Source: Streptomyces muensis (GTDB lineage Bacteria; Actinomycetota; Actinomycetes; Streptomycetales; Streptomycetaceae). From it: a stretch of 33,476 nucleotides of DNA. Made by a program: the position numbers and the translations under genes. The notes under the pieces were generated by a model. The model was not told the DNA's origin and did no database searches. It saw only the letters and a program-made list of their open reading frames with translations. Below, one piece after another: positions 8,089-16,887 of the stretch (its first letter is position 1; each line of letters opens with the position of its first letter). The stretch spans positions 1 to 33,476 of the forward strand of contig NZ_JAKEIP010000078.1 in the NCBI RefSeq assembly GCF_021474425.1. The letters are read 5' to 3'.

Positions 8089-9344
8089 CGCTGCTGCTCC
8101 AGGTGTGCCTCGAGCCGGGTGACGTACCAGTTGACGAACGCCTCGACCTGAGCCTCCGTCGGGGCGTACGGCCCCGGCACATAGGCCGGGCTGCTCACGC
8201 CCCGCTGGGCGCGCTCGACGAAGACGGCGTCCTGGACGTTCGTGGCCTTCCAGACCTTGGTCAGGGTGTCGAGGTCGTAGTCGACGCCTTCGACGGCGTC
8301 GGCGTGCACCAGCCAGGTGGTGCGCACGAGGGTGCGGTCGGGGCCGAGGGGGATCGCGGAGAACGTGATCGCGTGGTCGGCCATGAGGTGGAACCAGGCG
8401 TTCGGCTGGGTGTGGAAGGACAGTCGGCCCAGGCGGGCGGTGGGGAAGTCGGCCAGCAGGCGCTTGCAGGCCGCCGTGCCGTCGGCGGTGTAGGACTCGC
8501 CGGCCCCGTCGAGGGGTTCGCGCTGGATGCGGAAGCCTGTCGGGCGGGTGTCCAGTTCCTCGATCGTGGCGTAGGGCAGACCGAGTTCCTCGTAGGTCGC
8601 ACGCGCATCGGCGTCGGCCCGCAGGAAGCGTTCGTACGTCGGGCGCAGGACCGCAGGGACGTCCTGCTCCTGGTAGCCGTAGATGGGGAAGTAGCAGGCC
8701 TGGAGCTCGGGGTGGCCGGTGCAGTGGTAGCACTCCCGGTTGTTCTCCAGGGTCAGCTTCCAGTTGGCGTTCTCGATCAGGTCGATCTGCGTGGCGACCT
8801 TCGCCCTGGCCAGGTTGTGCGGGGCGAGGTAAGGCTCGACGCGGGTGATGATCTCGTCGAAGTCGGCGGGCGGTTCCGCGGCGAGGCAGATGTAGACCAG
8901 TCCGGCCACTGTGCGCACGTGCACGGATCGCAGCCCGAAGCACGAGCGGTCGAAGTCGGGCGCCTGGGACTCGGCGTGCAGCAGCTTGCCGTCCACGCCG
9001 TACGTCCAGTGGTGGTAGCCGCAGACGATGTTGCCGACCGAGCCGCGCTCCTCGTTGAGGATGCGGGCGCCGCGGTGGCGGCAGACGTTGTGGAAGGCCC
9101 GTACGTCCTCGTCGTCGTCGCGGACGATGATGACGGAGTACGGCCCGAGCGTGACGGTGACGTAGTCGCCGGGCTCGGGGACCTCGGCCTCGGTGGCGAC
9201 GAATATCCAGTGCCGGGCGAAGACCGCTTCGACGTCGAGGCCGAAGAGCTCCTCGCTGACGTAGAACGGGGCTTCCAGGCTGTGTCCGACAAGGCGCCGG
9301 GTGACGAGGTCGCCCACTGCGGCGGTGGGTGTCGCAGGGTTCAT
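8085..9344 (-). CDS. gbcA: Rieske non-heme iron N-demethylase alpha subunit (GbcA/Stc2-like)
   Basis: 419 residues. The Rieske cluster ligands are C88, H90, C108 and H111 (CRH and CGYHH). The catalytic iron site is ENNRECYHCTGH with E204, H207 and H211, plus D372 in TNVQD. NNRECYHC is characteristic of quaternary-amine demethylases such as GbcA (glycine betaine) and Stc2 (proline betaine). They use O2 and reductant to remove an N-methyl group as formaldehyde. The start at 9344 has GGAG nine bases upstream. The gene lies 44 bp downstream of the DgcA-like gene and overlaps its reductase. The two iron-site histidines are three residues apart rather than the classical four. Betaine class is well supported; the exact substrate is inferred from the HpbD-like neighbour. 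Confidence 0.9.
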   Translation of the reverse strand: MNPATPTAAVGDLVTRRLVGHSLEAPFYVSEELFGLDVEAVFARHWIFVATEAEVPEPGDYVTVTLGPYSVIIVRDDDEDVRAFHNVCRHRGARILNEERGSVGNIVCGYHHWTYGVDGKLLHAESQAPDFDRSCFGLRSVHVRTVAGLVYICLAAEPPADFDEIITRVEPYLAPHNLARAKVATQIDLIENANWKLTLENNRECYHCTGHPELQACYFPIYGYQEQDVPAVLRPTYERFLRADADARATYEELGLPYATIEELDTRPTGFRIQREPLDGAGESYTADGTAACKRLLADFPTARLGRLSFHTQPNAWFHLMADHAITFSAIPLGPDRTLVRTTWLVHADAVEGVDYDLDTLTKVWKATNVQDAVFVERAQRGVSSPAYVPGPYAPTEAQVEAFVNWYVTRLEAHLEQQR

Positions 9345-9388
9345 CGCATGTCTCCGGTGAATCTCAGGAGTTGACGTGGCGTTCGGGT

Positions 9389-11440
9389 TCAGATCGGCAG
9401 GCACAGCCGGAGCGCGTCGTAGATCGCGGCATGGATGTTGCGGGAGGTGACGGCGTCGCCGATGCGGAACAGTTCGTAGCGGCCCTGCTCGTTGCGGACC
9501 ACCGTCTGCTGCTCGTGGGCCAGCAGGGCGCGCAGGTCGACCTCGCCGAGGTTGGTCGAGCCGGGGAGGAGATCGGTGTACAGCTCGTCGTTCGGCAGCG
9601 TGCCGTGCTCCACGATCACCTGGTCGACGATCCGCTCGGTCTCGGCCTCGGTGTACTCGCTGTACAGCGTCGCGGCGAGGCGGCCGTCGGGCGTGCGGCG
9701 CACGGAGCGCAGCCGCTGGGTGAGGGTGATTGTGACGCCGTACTCGGTGAACGTCCTTATGTACGCGGGGGAGTTCATGCTGCCGACATCGGGTGCGAGC
9801 GTGCGCTCGGGGGTGACGTACTCGATCCGGGCACCGGACCGGGTCAGCATCTCCACGGCGTCCATGGCCGGGTAGCCGCCGTGGTCGTCGTAGACCAGGA
9901 TCGCCCCGCGCGGGTTGCGTAGCGAGCCCGTCATCACGTCCCAGGTGTCGGAGACCAGTTCTTCGCCCTTGGCGAGGAAAGCGCGGTTGGGCATGCCGCC
10001 GGTCGCGACGATCACGACGTCCGGGTGTTCGGCGAGGACGTCTCCGGCCTCGGCATACGTCCCGAGTCGGAAGTCGACGCCGAGATGCTTGCACTTGAGG
10101 AAGCGCCAGTCGACGATCTGGATCAGATCGTGGCGGCGGGGGTTGGACGCCGCGAGCCTGATCTGACCGCCTGGCTGGTCGCCGGCCTCGAACAGGACGA
10201 CGTCGTGGCCGCGTTCGCCCAGCACCCGGGCCGCTTCGAGACCGGCGGGCCCGGCACCGACGACCACTGCCTTCTTCCGGCGGCCGATGGTGGGCGAGAT
10301 GACGTGGGGCAGCTGGAGTTCGCGGCCGGCGGCCGGGTTGTGGATGCACTTGGTGTCGCCGGAGTCGTAGATGGCGTCCAGGCAGTAACTAGCGCCGACG
10401 CAGGGGCGGATGCGGTCCTCCTGGCCGGACTTCACCTTTTCGACCAGGTAAGGGTCGGCGATCTGCGCGCGGGTCATGCCGACCAGGTCGAGGAGTCCTT
10501 CGCGTAGGGCGTGTCGGGCGGTGGCGATGTCGGCGATGCGGGCCGCGTGCAGCACCGGGACGGCGAGTCGGCGTTTCATCTCACCGGTGAACTCCAGGTA
10601 CGGGCCGAGCGGGGTGCCGATGGACGGGATCGTCTTCGCCAGGGACGCGTCGCTCTCGATGGAGCCGCGGATGGCGCTGATGAAGTCGATACCGTCGGTG
10701 GTGAACTGCTCGGCGGCGGTGAGGGCTTCGTCCGGTGCGAGGCCGCCGTGGCGCGCCTCGTCGAACGACATCCGGATGCCTACGACGAAGCCAGGTCCGA
10801 CGGCCTCACGGACGGCGCGGATCACCCGCCGCGGGAACCTGAGACGGTTCTCCAAGCTGCCGCCCCACTCGTCGTCGCGGTGGTTGGTCGACGGGGAGAG
10901 GAAGCTGTCGAGGAAGTGGCCGTACGCCTCGAGTTCGATGCCGTCGAGGCCGCCCTCCTTGCAGCGGACCGCCGCGGCGGCGTAGTCGGCGACGATCCGG
11001 TCCAGGTCCCACTCCTCCGCCGCCTTCGGGAAGGCGCGGTGTGCGGGCTCGCGCAGCGGGGAGGCGGAGACGACCGGGAGCCAGTCGCCGGCGTAGTTGC
11101 TGGTACGGCGGCCGAGATGGGTGACCTGGCACATGACCGCGGCCCCGGCCTCGTGTACCTCCTCGGCGAGCCCGCGCAGCCACGGCACGATCTCGTCGCG
11201 GTACAGCAGCAGGTTGCCGAAGGCGGGCGGGCTGTCGGGGGAGACCACCGCCGAGCCGCCGATCATCGTCAGACCGACCCCGCCCCGCGCCTTCTCGACG
11301 TGGTAGGCGCGGTAGCGGTCCTTGGGCATGCCGTCCTCGCCGAACGCCGGTTCGTGGGACGTGCTGACCACGCGGTTGCGCAGGGTGAGGTGCTTGAGCT
11401 GGAAGGGCTGGAGCAGGGGATCCAGGGTGGTTGAGGGCAC
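9389..11440 (-). CDS. dgcA: DgcA/StcD-like FMN/Fe-S N-demethylase (dimethylglycine or N-methylproline dehydrogenase)
   Basis: 683 residues from the GTG at 11440, preceded by GGAGGA. Residues 1-340 are an Old Yellow Enzyme-type FMN barrel (LTLRNRVVSTSHEPAFGEDG; ELEAYGHFLDSFLSPSTN). Residues about 340-375 are the Fe-S region with C347, C353 and C365; the fourth position expected from the trimethylamine dehydrogenase spacing is A350. The rest is an FAD/NAD-binding module (VVVGAGPAGLEAARVLGERG). Length and architecture match DgcA/StcD enzymes that oxidatively demethylate the product of the Rieske step, forming formaldehyde. In a proline betaine pathway it would convert N-methylproline to proline. 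First gene of the minus-strand operon; the candidate operator lies 85-130 bp upstream. Confidence 0.85.
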   Translation of the reverse strand: MPSTTLDPLLQPFQLKHLTLRNRVVSTSHEPAFGEDGMPKDRYRAYHVEKARGGVGLTMIGGSAVVSPDSPPAFGNLLLYRDEIVPWLRGLAEEVHEAGAAVMCQVTHLGRRTSNYAGDWLPVVSASPLREPAHRAFPKAAEEWDLDRIVADYAAAAVRCKEGGLDGIELEAYGHFLDSFLSPSTNHRDDEWGGSLENRLRFPRRVIRAVREAVGPGFVVGIRMSFDEARHGGLAPDEALTAAEQFTTDGIDFISAIRGSIESDASLAKTIPSIGTPLGPYLEFTGEMKRRLAVPVLHAARIADIATARHALREGLLDLVGMTRAQIADPYLVEKVKSGQEDRIRPCVGASYCLDAIYDSGDTKCIHNPAAGRELQLPHVISPTIGRRKKAVVVGAGPAGLEAARVLGERGHDVVLFEAGDQPGGQIRLAASNPRRHDLIQIVDWRFLKCKHLGVDFRLGTYAEAGDVLAEHPDVVIVATGGMPNRAFLAKGEELVSDTWDVMTGSLRNPRGAILVYDDHGGYPAMDAVEMLTRSGARIEYVTPERTLAPDVGSMNSPAYIRTFTEYGVTITLTQRLRSVRRTPDGRLAATLYSEYTEAETERIVDQVIVEHGTLPNDELYTDLLPGSTNLGEVDLRALLAHEQQTVVRNEQGRYELFRIGDAVTSRNIHAAIYDALRLCLPI

Positions 11441-11524
11441 GGCCGCTCCTCCGGACGCTTTGGGCTGATGGCGTCGGCTGCGCTTGATCGCGCCGCGCCT
11501 CAGGAAGGGATCAGCCCTGGTCGG

Positions 11525-11569
11525 CATTTGTTTCGCTATGCGATACACAATCGCTATGCGAGACAAATG
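11525..11569. promoter_or_regulatory. candidate IclR operator upstream of the demethylase operon
   Basis: Two TCGC-TAT-GCGA cores (11533-11543 and 11551-11561) lie in tandem. The whole segment is framed by an inverted repeat: CATTTGTTTCGC (11525-11536) against GCGAGACAAATG (11558-11569), 11 of 12 positions pairing. It stands 85-130 bp upstream of the GTG start at 11440. A related palindrome precedes the divergent transporter operon at 12643-12659, and the IclR gene lies between, so IclR is the obvious ligand. Binding is inferred. Confidence 0.65.
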
Positions 11570-11671
11570 GTGAGCCTGGATGTCCGCAGCCGTCAAGAGT
11601 CCTGGCTTGCCCGATCCGCTCCGGCCCGGCGTCACTCGGTCCCGCCAGGCCGCCTCAGTCAGGTGCCGTGC

Positions 11672-12454
11672 TCAGCCGCGCTTCACGTACCCGCGGCGCC
11701 AGGAGATCTTCGCGGCAGCTGCCAGGAGCTGTTCCGCGAGGTGGGGAACGGTGTCCTCGTTGATGCGGAAGGTCGGCCCGGACAGTGTCACGGCCGCGAT
11801 GACCTTGCCGGTCAGGGAGTGGATCGGGGCGGCGATGGCGGCCAGTCCGACCTCGTGCTCCTCGCTGGTGACGGCGTATCCCCGCTCGCGGACCGTTTCG
11901 AGCTCCGCCGCGAGGCGTGTCGGGTCGACGATGGTGTGCGGGGTGTACTTCTTCGGACGCTTCGCGAAGATCTCCGCGATCTCGTCCGGGGTCATGTGGG
12001 CCATGAAGAGCTTGCCCGACGAGGTGGCGTGTATCGGGGTGCGCTTGCCGACCCAGTCGATGCTCATGATCGACGAGCCGATCGCCTGGTCGATGCTGAT
12101 CACATCGTCTCCGTCGCGGATCGCGATGTTCACGGTGTCGCCCACGGCCGCGGCCAGCTCCTGGCAGATGGCGTGGCTCAGCACAGACAGGTCGTTGACC
12201 TTGCCGGCCCCGGTGGCGAGTTCGACCACGGTGAACCCGATTCGGTACCGGCCGCGCTCGGCGTCCTGCTCGACCATGCCCCGTGATTCGAGTGTGGCCA
12301 GCAGTCGGAACACGGTCGACTTGTGAACGGCGAGTGCCTCGGCGATCTCGGTCACGCCACTGGGGCCCTGTTTCGCCAGAACCTGAAGGATCGACACGGC
12401 GCGGTCGACGGACTGCACCGAGTGGTCACGTGGGCGGCTCCCGTTGCTGGTCAT
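11672..12454 (-). CDS. IclR family transcriptional regulator of the betaine catabolic island
   Basis: 260 residues. Residues about 15-75 are the winged HTH (QSVDRAVSILQVLAKQG; HKSTVFRLLATLESRGMV), followed by the IclR effector domain (RYRIGFTVVELA; HATSSGKLFMAHM; GYAVTSEEHEVGLAAIAAPI). It sits between the demethylase operon and the divergent transporter operon and probably controls both. No clear Shine-Dalgarno precedes the ATG at 12454, so the mRNA may be leaderless or nearly so. The likely inducer is the betaine or a pathway intermediate (inference). Confidence 0.9.
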   Translation of the reverse strand: MTSNGSRPRDHSVQSVDRAVSILQVLAKQGPSGVTEIAEALAVHKSTVFRLLATLESRGMVEQDAERGRYRIGFTVVELATGAGKVNDLSVLSHAICQELAAAVGDTVNIAIRDGDDVISIDQAIGSSIMSIDWVGKRTPIHATSSGKLFMAHMTPDEIAEIFAKRPKKYTPHTIVDPTRLAAELETVRERGYAVTSEEHEVGLAAIAAPIHSLTGKVIAAVTLSGPTFRINEDTVPHLAEQLLAAAAKISWRRGYVKRG

Positions 12455-12642
12455 GACGGAAGAGTAGTCGAGCGGCCGAGGCGTTCCGGAGGGTCCGGGT
12501 CAGCCGCTTACAGGCCAGTGCCGACATCCGTGTGGTGTGCCTGCCGTTGATCACAGTCCAGCGCGATTTCGCCATCTCCTCCCTGCAGGGGCCTTGACGA
12601 GTCGCTCCGTGCGGGGACATCGTCGTACCGCATTGCACATCT

Positions 12643-12659
12643 GTTTCGCAAAGCGAGAC
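12643..12659. promoter_or_regulatory. candidate IclR operator upstream of the transporter operon
   Basis: GTTTCGC-AAA-GCGAGAC is a near-perfect palindrome (6 of 7 arm positions) with the same arms as the pair at 11525-11569. It lies 62 bp upstream of the GTG of the ABC ATPase, in the divergent spacer 12455-12720 shared with the IclR gene. Confidence 0.65.
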
Positions 12660-12720
12660 GGCAGCCCGCGAAGACTGGCTCACTTTCCGCCCCCGTGCGG
12701 ATCCCCGGAGGTGGGGCACG

Positions 12721-13875
12721 GTGATTGAGGCATCCCGTCTGAAAAAGATCTACGGCTCGCGATCCGACGGAGTGCACGCGGTCGACGGCGTGACGTTCGA
12801 CGTCGCGCCCGGAGAACTCTTCGTGATCATGGGGCTGTCGGGTTCCGGCAAGTCGACCCTGCTCCGCATGCTGAACCGGCTGGTGGAGCCGAGCTCCGGC
12901 ACCTTGCGTATCGCCGGCCGCGATGTGCTGGGGATGGGCGACGCGGAGCTGCGGGAGCTGCGGAACAGCAAGATCAACATGGTCTTCCAGCACTTCGCGC
13001 TGTTCCCGCACCGCACCGTCCGCGAGAACGCCGCCTACGGCATGCGCATCCGCGGAGTCGACAAGGCCGAGCGGCTGGAGCGCGCCGACTGGGCGCTGAA
13101 GACGGTCGGACTCGGCGACCGGGGAGACGCCCTCCCCAGTGAACTGTCCGGCGGACAGCGCCAGCGCGTCGGGCTCGCCCGCGCGCTCGCCACGGACGCC
13201 GAGGTCCTGCTGATGGACGAGCCGTTCAGCGCGCTCGACCCGCTGATCCGCCGGGACATGCAGGATCTGCTGCTCAGCCTCCAGCGGGACCTGCGCCGCA
13301 CGATCGTCTTCGTCACGCACGATCTGAACGAGGCGATGCGCCTGGGCGACCGGATCATGGTCATGAAGGACGGGCGGGTCGTGCAGCTCGGCACCGCGAC
13401 CGACATCCTCCACACGCCGTCGTCCGACTACGTCCGCGACTTCGTTTCCGACGTCGACCGCTCCCGCGTGCTGACCGCGAGCACCATCATGAGCGAGCCG
13501 CTGATGACGGCCGAAGTCAGCGAAGACCCCCGGGACGTGCTGAGCCGCCTGTCACGCATCGAGGCGCTCGGCGTCTTCGTGCTGGAGGGCGGGCGCATCG
13601 TCGGCGTGGCCCACGACGGGCTGCTGGCCCAGGCGGTGAAGGAGGGCCGCACCTCCCTGCACGACTGCCTCACGGACGACTACGAGCAGACCGGCCCCGA
13701 CACCCTGCTGGTGGATCTGTGCCCGCGGGTGGGGCGGCATGTCGTGCCGCTGGCGGTGACCGACGACGACGGAAAGCTGCGCGGTGTGGTCCCCCGTGCC
13801 GCCCTGCTGACCGCGCTCTCGGACGCCCGCACCACGGACCCGAGCGATACACCGAAGGAAGCGGCCCATGTCTAG
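12721..13875 (+). CDS. opuAA: glycine betaine/proline betaine ABC transporter ATPase with CBS domains
   Basis: 384 residues from the GTG at 12721; a GGAGGT lies about ten bases upstream. Walker A is GLSGSGKST (38-46), the signature is LSGGQRQRVGLARA, and Walker B is VLLMDEPFSALDPL. Residues about 260-375 are a CBS pair (STIMSEPLMTAEVSEDPRDV), as in OpuAA/ProV. It energises uptake of quaternary amines with the next two genes; its end overlaps the permease start by 8 bp. In this context the system probably serves nutrition rather than osmoprotection. Confidence 0.9.
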   Translation: MIEASRLKKIYGSRSDGVHAVDGVTFDVAPGELFVIMGLSGSGKSTLLRMLNRLVEPSSGTLRIAGRDVLGMGDAELRELRNSKINMVFQHFALFPHRTVRENAAYGMRIRGVDKAERLERADWALKTVGLGDRGDALPSELSGGQRQRVGLARALATDAEVLLMDEPFSALDPLIRRDMQDLLLSLQRDLRRTIVFVTHDLNEAMRLGDRIMVMKDGRVVQLGTATDILHTPSSDYVRDFVSDVDRSRVLTASTIMSEPLMTAEVSEDPRDVLSRLSRIEALGVFVLEGGRIVGVAHDGLLAQAVKEGRTSLHDCLTDDYEQTGPDTLLVDLCPRVGRHVVPLAVTDDDGKLRGVVPRAALLTALSDARTTDPSDTPKEAAHV

Positions 13876-14812
13876 TCTCTCCGCCGACACCTTGTTCACC
13901 ATCGACCTCGGCACCCCGGTCCAGTACGCCGTCGACTGGCTCACCGAGCATCTGGGCGGCTTCTTCGACGCCGTCTCCTCGGTGATGACGGATCTGGTCA
14001 ACGCCTTCCTCTTCGTCCTCACCGCACCGCACGCGCTCGTCATCACGGTCGTGTTCGCGGTGCTCGCGTTCTTCGCCTGCAAGTGGGGATTCGCCGCGTT
14101 CACCGTCGTCGCCTTCCTGCTCATCCAGGGCATGGGCCTGTGGACCGAGGCGATGCAGACCCTCGCGGTCGTCCTCGTCGCGTCCACGCTCGCGGTGGTC
14201 ATCGGGGTGCCGATCGGCGTCTGGGCCGCCCGGGGCCGGCTGGCCAGCGCGATCGTCCGGCCGGCGCTCGATTTCATGCAGACGCTTCCGGTGTTCGTCT
14301 ACCTCATCCCGGCCGTCGCCTTCTTCGGTATCGGCCTCGTCCCGGGCGTCGTGGCGACCACGATCTTCGCCGTCCCGCCCGCCGTGCGCCTGACCGAACT
14401 GGGCATCCGGCAGGTAGACAAGGAAGTCGTCGAGGCCGCGCACGCGTTCGGCGCCAAGCCCCGGCAGATCCTGCGGGAGGTCCAGCTCCCGCTCGCACTG
14501 CCCTCGATCATGGCCGGCGTCAACCAGGTGATCATGCTGGCGCTGTCGATGGTGGTCATCGCCGGAATGGTCGGCGCCCAAGGCCTCGGCACCATCGTCG
14601 TACGCGGCGTCAGCAACCTCGACGTGGGCGTCGGCTTCCAGGGCGGACTCGCCGTCGTCTTCCTGGCCATCTTCCTCGACCGCACCACCGGCGCCCTGGC
14701 CGCGCCGAGGCAGCGTCGGCCCCGCAAGAACCGCACCCGGCCCGCCGCGACGGCCGACGAGACAGCCTCGACTCCCGTTCCCGAACCAGCCGCCGCTCCG
14801 GTTTCGGTGTGA
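13868..14812 (+). CDS. opuAB: glycine betaine/proline betaine ABC transporter permease
   Basis: 314 residues with about six hydrophobic segments between residues 40 and 280. The permease coupling (EAA-like) region is VVEAAHAFGAKPRQILREVQLPLALPSI, shown here only as its known block, followed by QVIMLALSMVVIAGMVGAQG, both typical of ProW/OpuAB permeases. The C-terminus is a basic, Pro/Ala-rich tail. The ATG overlaps the ATPase stop, and the binding protein follows 40 bp later. Confidence 0.9.
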   Translation: MSSLSADTLFTIDLGTPVQYAVDWLTEHLGGFFDAVSSVMTDLVNAFLFVLTAPHALVITVVFAVLAFFACKWGFAAFTVVAFLLIQGMGLWTEAMQTLAVVLVASTLAVVIGVPIGVWAARGRLASAIVRPALDFMQTLPVFVYLIPAVAFFGIGLVPGVVATTIFAVPPAVRLTELGIRQVDKEVVEAAHAFGAKPRQILREVQLPLALPSIMAGVNQVIMLALSMVVIAGMVGAQGLGTIVVRGVSNLDVGVGFQGGLAVVFLAIFLDRTTGALAAPRQRRPRKNRTRPAATADETASTPVPEPAAAPVSV

Positions 14813-14851
14813 AGGCCCCTTGAGAACACCCCTGAGAACAGGAAACCGCTC

Positions 14852-15760
14852 ATGAACCACACCTCAGGCCGCTCACTCCTCGTCGGCTGTACAGCCGCCG
14901 CCCTCACCCTGGTCGCCACCGCCTGCAGCGGACAGACCGCGACCGTGGACTCCGGCTCGGACGACGGGGGCGACTCCAAGAGCCTGACGATCTCCTTCAC
15001 CCCGGGCTACGACGAGGACATCGCCGCGACGTACCTGTGGAAGCAGATTCTCGAGGAGAAGGGGTACAAGATCGACGTCCAGGAACTGGACATCGCCAGC
15101 TCCTACGCCGGTGTCGCGAACAAACAGATCGACCTCTACCTGGACGCCTGGCTGCCCACCACACACGAGCCGTACTGGAAGAAGTTCGGCGACAAGCTGG
15201 ACGTCGCCTCCACCTGGTACGAGCCGGCCGACCTCAACCTGACGGTTCCCACCTACGTCAAGGACGTCAACACCATCGCCGATCTCAAGGCCCATGCCTC
15301 CGAGTTCGGCAGCCAGATCTACGGCATCGAGGCGGGAACCGGCCTGATGCGGCTGACCCGAACGAGCGTCATGCCCAAGTACGGCCTCGACGACTTCCAG
15401 CTTACCGAGAGCAGCACCCCCGCCATGCTCTCCGAGCTGCAGAGTGCGATCAAGAGCAAGAAGCCGATCGTGGTCACCCTGTGGCGGCCGCACTGGGCCT
15501 ACACGAAGCTTCCGCTGAAGGCCCTCAAAGACACCGAGGGCGCCTACGGCAAGCCCGACAAGGTCCAGGCCATCGCCCCCAAGGGCTTCGCCGACGACCA
15601 CCCCGACGTGGCCGGCTGGCTGAAGAACTTCAAGCTCACCTCGGACCAGCTGGGCGAGCTCGAACTGCTTATCCAGAAAAAGGGCGAGGGGAATGAGCAG
15701 GAAGCCGCCAAGGAATGGATGGCCCAGAACAAGTCGGTCGTCGACTCCTGGCTGAAGTAA
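14852..15760 (+). CDS. opuAC: quaternary amine ABC transporter substrate-binding lipoprotein
   Basis: 302 residues. The signal peptide ends in lipobox VATAC with C25 as the lipidation site, so it is anchored outside the membrane. SFTPGYDEDIAATYLW, DLYLDAWLPTTHEPYW and VTLWRPHWAYTKLPLK give the Trp/Tyr-rich pocket typical of OpuAC/ProX, where aromatic side chains cage the trimethylammonium head. AGGA lies upstream of the ATG. Third gene of the importer. The pocket fits betaines in general; it does not distinguish glycine betaine from proline betaine. Confidence 0.9.
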   Translation: MNHTSGRSLLVGCTAAALTLVATACSGQTATVDSGSDDGGDSKSLTISFTPGYDEDIAATYLWKQILEEKGYKIDVQELDIASSYAGVANKQIDLYLDAWLPTTHEPYWKKFGDKLDVASTWYEPADLNLTVPTYVKDVNTIADLKAHASEFGSQIYGIEAGTGLMRLTRTSVMPKYGLDDFQLTESSTPAMLSELQSAIKSKKPIVVTLWRPHWAYTKLPLKALKDTEGAYGKPDKVQAIAPKGFADDHPDVAGWLKNFKLTSDQLGELELLIQKKGEGNEQEAAKEWMAQNKSVVDSWLK

Positions 15761-15768
15761 GGAGCACA

Positions 15769-16887
15769 GTGGGAAACCGTCCCGTTTCACAGCCCCGGAC
15801 CATGGCCGCAGCGGTGCTCACCGGCCGTGGCGGGCTGGAAAAACTCGAATACCGGACGGATGTACCGGTTCCCCGCCCCGAAAAGGGCGAGGTGCTCATC
15901 CAGGTAGCCGCCGCCGGGATCAACAACACCGACGTGAACACACGGATCGGGTGGTATTCGAAGGCGGTCACCTCCGGGACCGGGGAAGGAGGAAGGTCCG
16001 GGTTCGACGCCGTCGACGATGTGGACGCCACGTGGTCGGGAAAGGCTCTCGAATTCCCGCGCATCCAGGGAGCGGACGTCTGCGGCCGGATCATGGAGGT
16101 GGGCGAGGGCGTTTCGCCCGACCGCGTCGGCGAGCGGGTCCTGGTGCGCAACATGCTGCGCACGCCCGTCGACTATCGGCCCTTCGAGTGCTGGACCTTC
16201 GGCAGCGAGTGCGACGGAGGCTTCGCCCAGTTCACGGTCGCTCCGTCCCGGGAGACGTATGCCGTGCACTGCGACTGGAGCGACGAGGAGCTGGCTGCCG
16301 TACCGTGCGCGTACTCCACCGCGGAGAACATGCTGCACAGGGCTGCCGTCGGGCCGGAGCGGGTGCTGGTGACCGGTGCGTCGGGGGGAGTCGGACTCGC
16401 CGCCGTGCAGCTCGCGGGGCGCCGGGGTGCGACGGTCATCGCGGTTTCCTCAGCCGCGAAGGCCGCCGGTGTCCTGGCGCAGGGCGCCGAAGGGACCGTC
16501 GACCGGGGCACGGATCTGATCGCTGAACTCGGCCGAGGATCCGTCGACGTGGTGATCGACCTTGTCGGCGGTCCGCAGTTTCCGCAGCTGTTGGATCTTT
16601 TGCGCCCCGGCGGGCGATACGCCGTCGCGGGCGCCATCGGCGGGCCGACCGCACAGATCGACCTGCGCACGCTCTATCTCCGGGATCTCTCGCTCTTCGG
16701 CTGCACGTTCCAGGAGGACGAGGTCTTCGAGAACCTCATCGGCTACGTCGAACGCGGCGAAGTACGGCCGGTCGTCTCCCGCACCTACCCCCTGAAGGAC
16801 ATTGCCCGCGCTCAAGAGGAATTTCTCAGCAAACAGCACCTCGGAAAGCTGGTGCTCGTCCCGCCTTCCGGAGGGAACACGGCATGA
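15769..16887 (+). CDS. MDR-superfamily oxidoreductase lacking the catalytic zinc motif
   Basis: 372 residues from a GTG at 15769 with AAGGAG seven bases upstream, 8 bp after the binding-protein stop; an ATG at 15801 is an alternative. The N-terminal GroES-like fold has AAAGINNTDVNTRIGW. GADVCGRIMEVGEGV stands where zinc ADHs have GHE. The Rossmann motif is VTGASGGVGLAAVQLA and the C-terminus is YPLKDIARAQEEF with LGKLVLV. It is a quinone-oxidoreductase-like NAD(P)H enzyme. Its 3' end overlaps the next gene (ATGA), so it is coupled to the enolase-superfamily enzyme. Its reaction is unknown; a redox step on a betaine-derived carbonyl or enal is plausible. Confidence 0.75.
   Translation: MGNRPVSQPRTMAAAVLTGRGGLEKLEYRTDVPVPRPEKGEVLIQVAAAGINNTDVNTRIGWYSKAVTSGTGEGGRSGFDAVDDVDATWSGKALEFPRIQGADVCGRIMEVGEGVSPDRVGERVLVRNMLRTPVDYRPFECWTFGSECDGGFAQFTVAPSRETYAVHCDWSDEELAAVPCAYSTAENMLHRAAVGPERVLVTGASGGVGLAAVQLAGRRGATVIAVSSAAKAAGVLAQGAEGTVDRGTDLIAELGRGSVDVVIDLVGGPQFPQLLDLLRPGGRYAVAGAIGGPTAQIDLRTLYLRDLSLFGCTFQEDEVFENLIGYVERGEVRPVVSRTYPLKDIARAQEEFLSKQHLGKLVLVPPSGGNTA

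Noticed and set aside
8089..8943. N-terminal extension of the reductase to 629 residues
   Set aside because: This part reads antisense or out of frame through the Rieske gene and is Arg/Pro-rich; the ATGA overlap gives the real start.
11525..12659. Operator-like repeats as terminal inverted repeats of an insertion sequence
   Set aside because: Nothing between them but an intact IclR gene; placement before two starts fits regulation better.
12721..15760. OpuA transporter as an osmoprotection system
   Set aside because: Possible in principle, but the IclR control, shared operator and catabolic neighbours argue for nutrient uptake.
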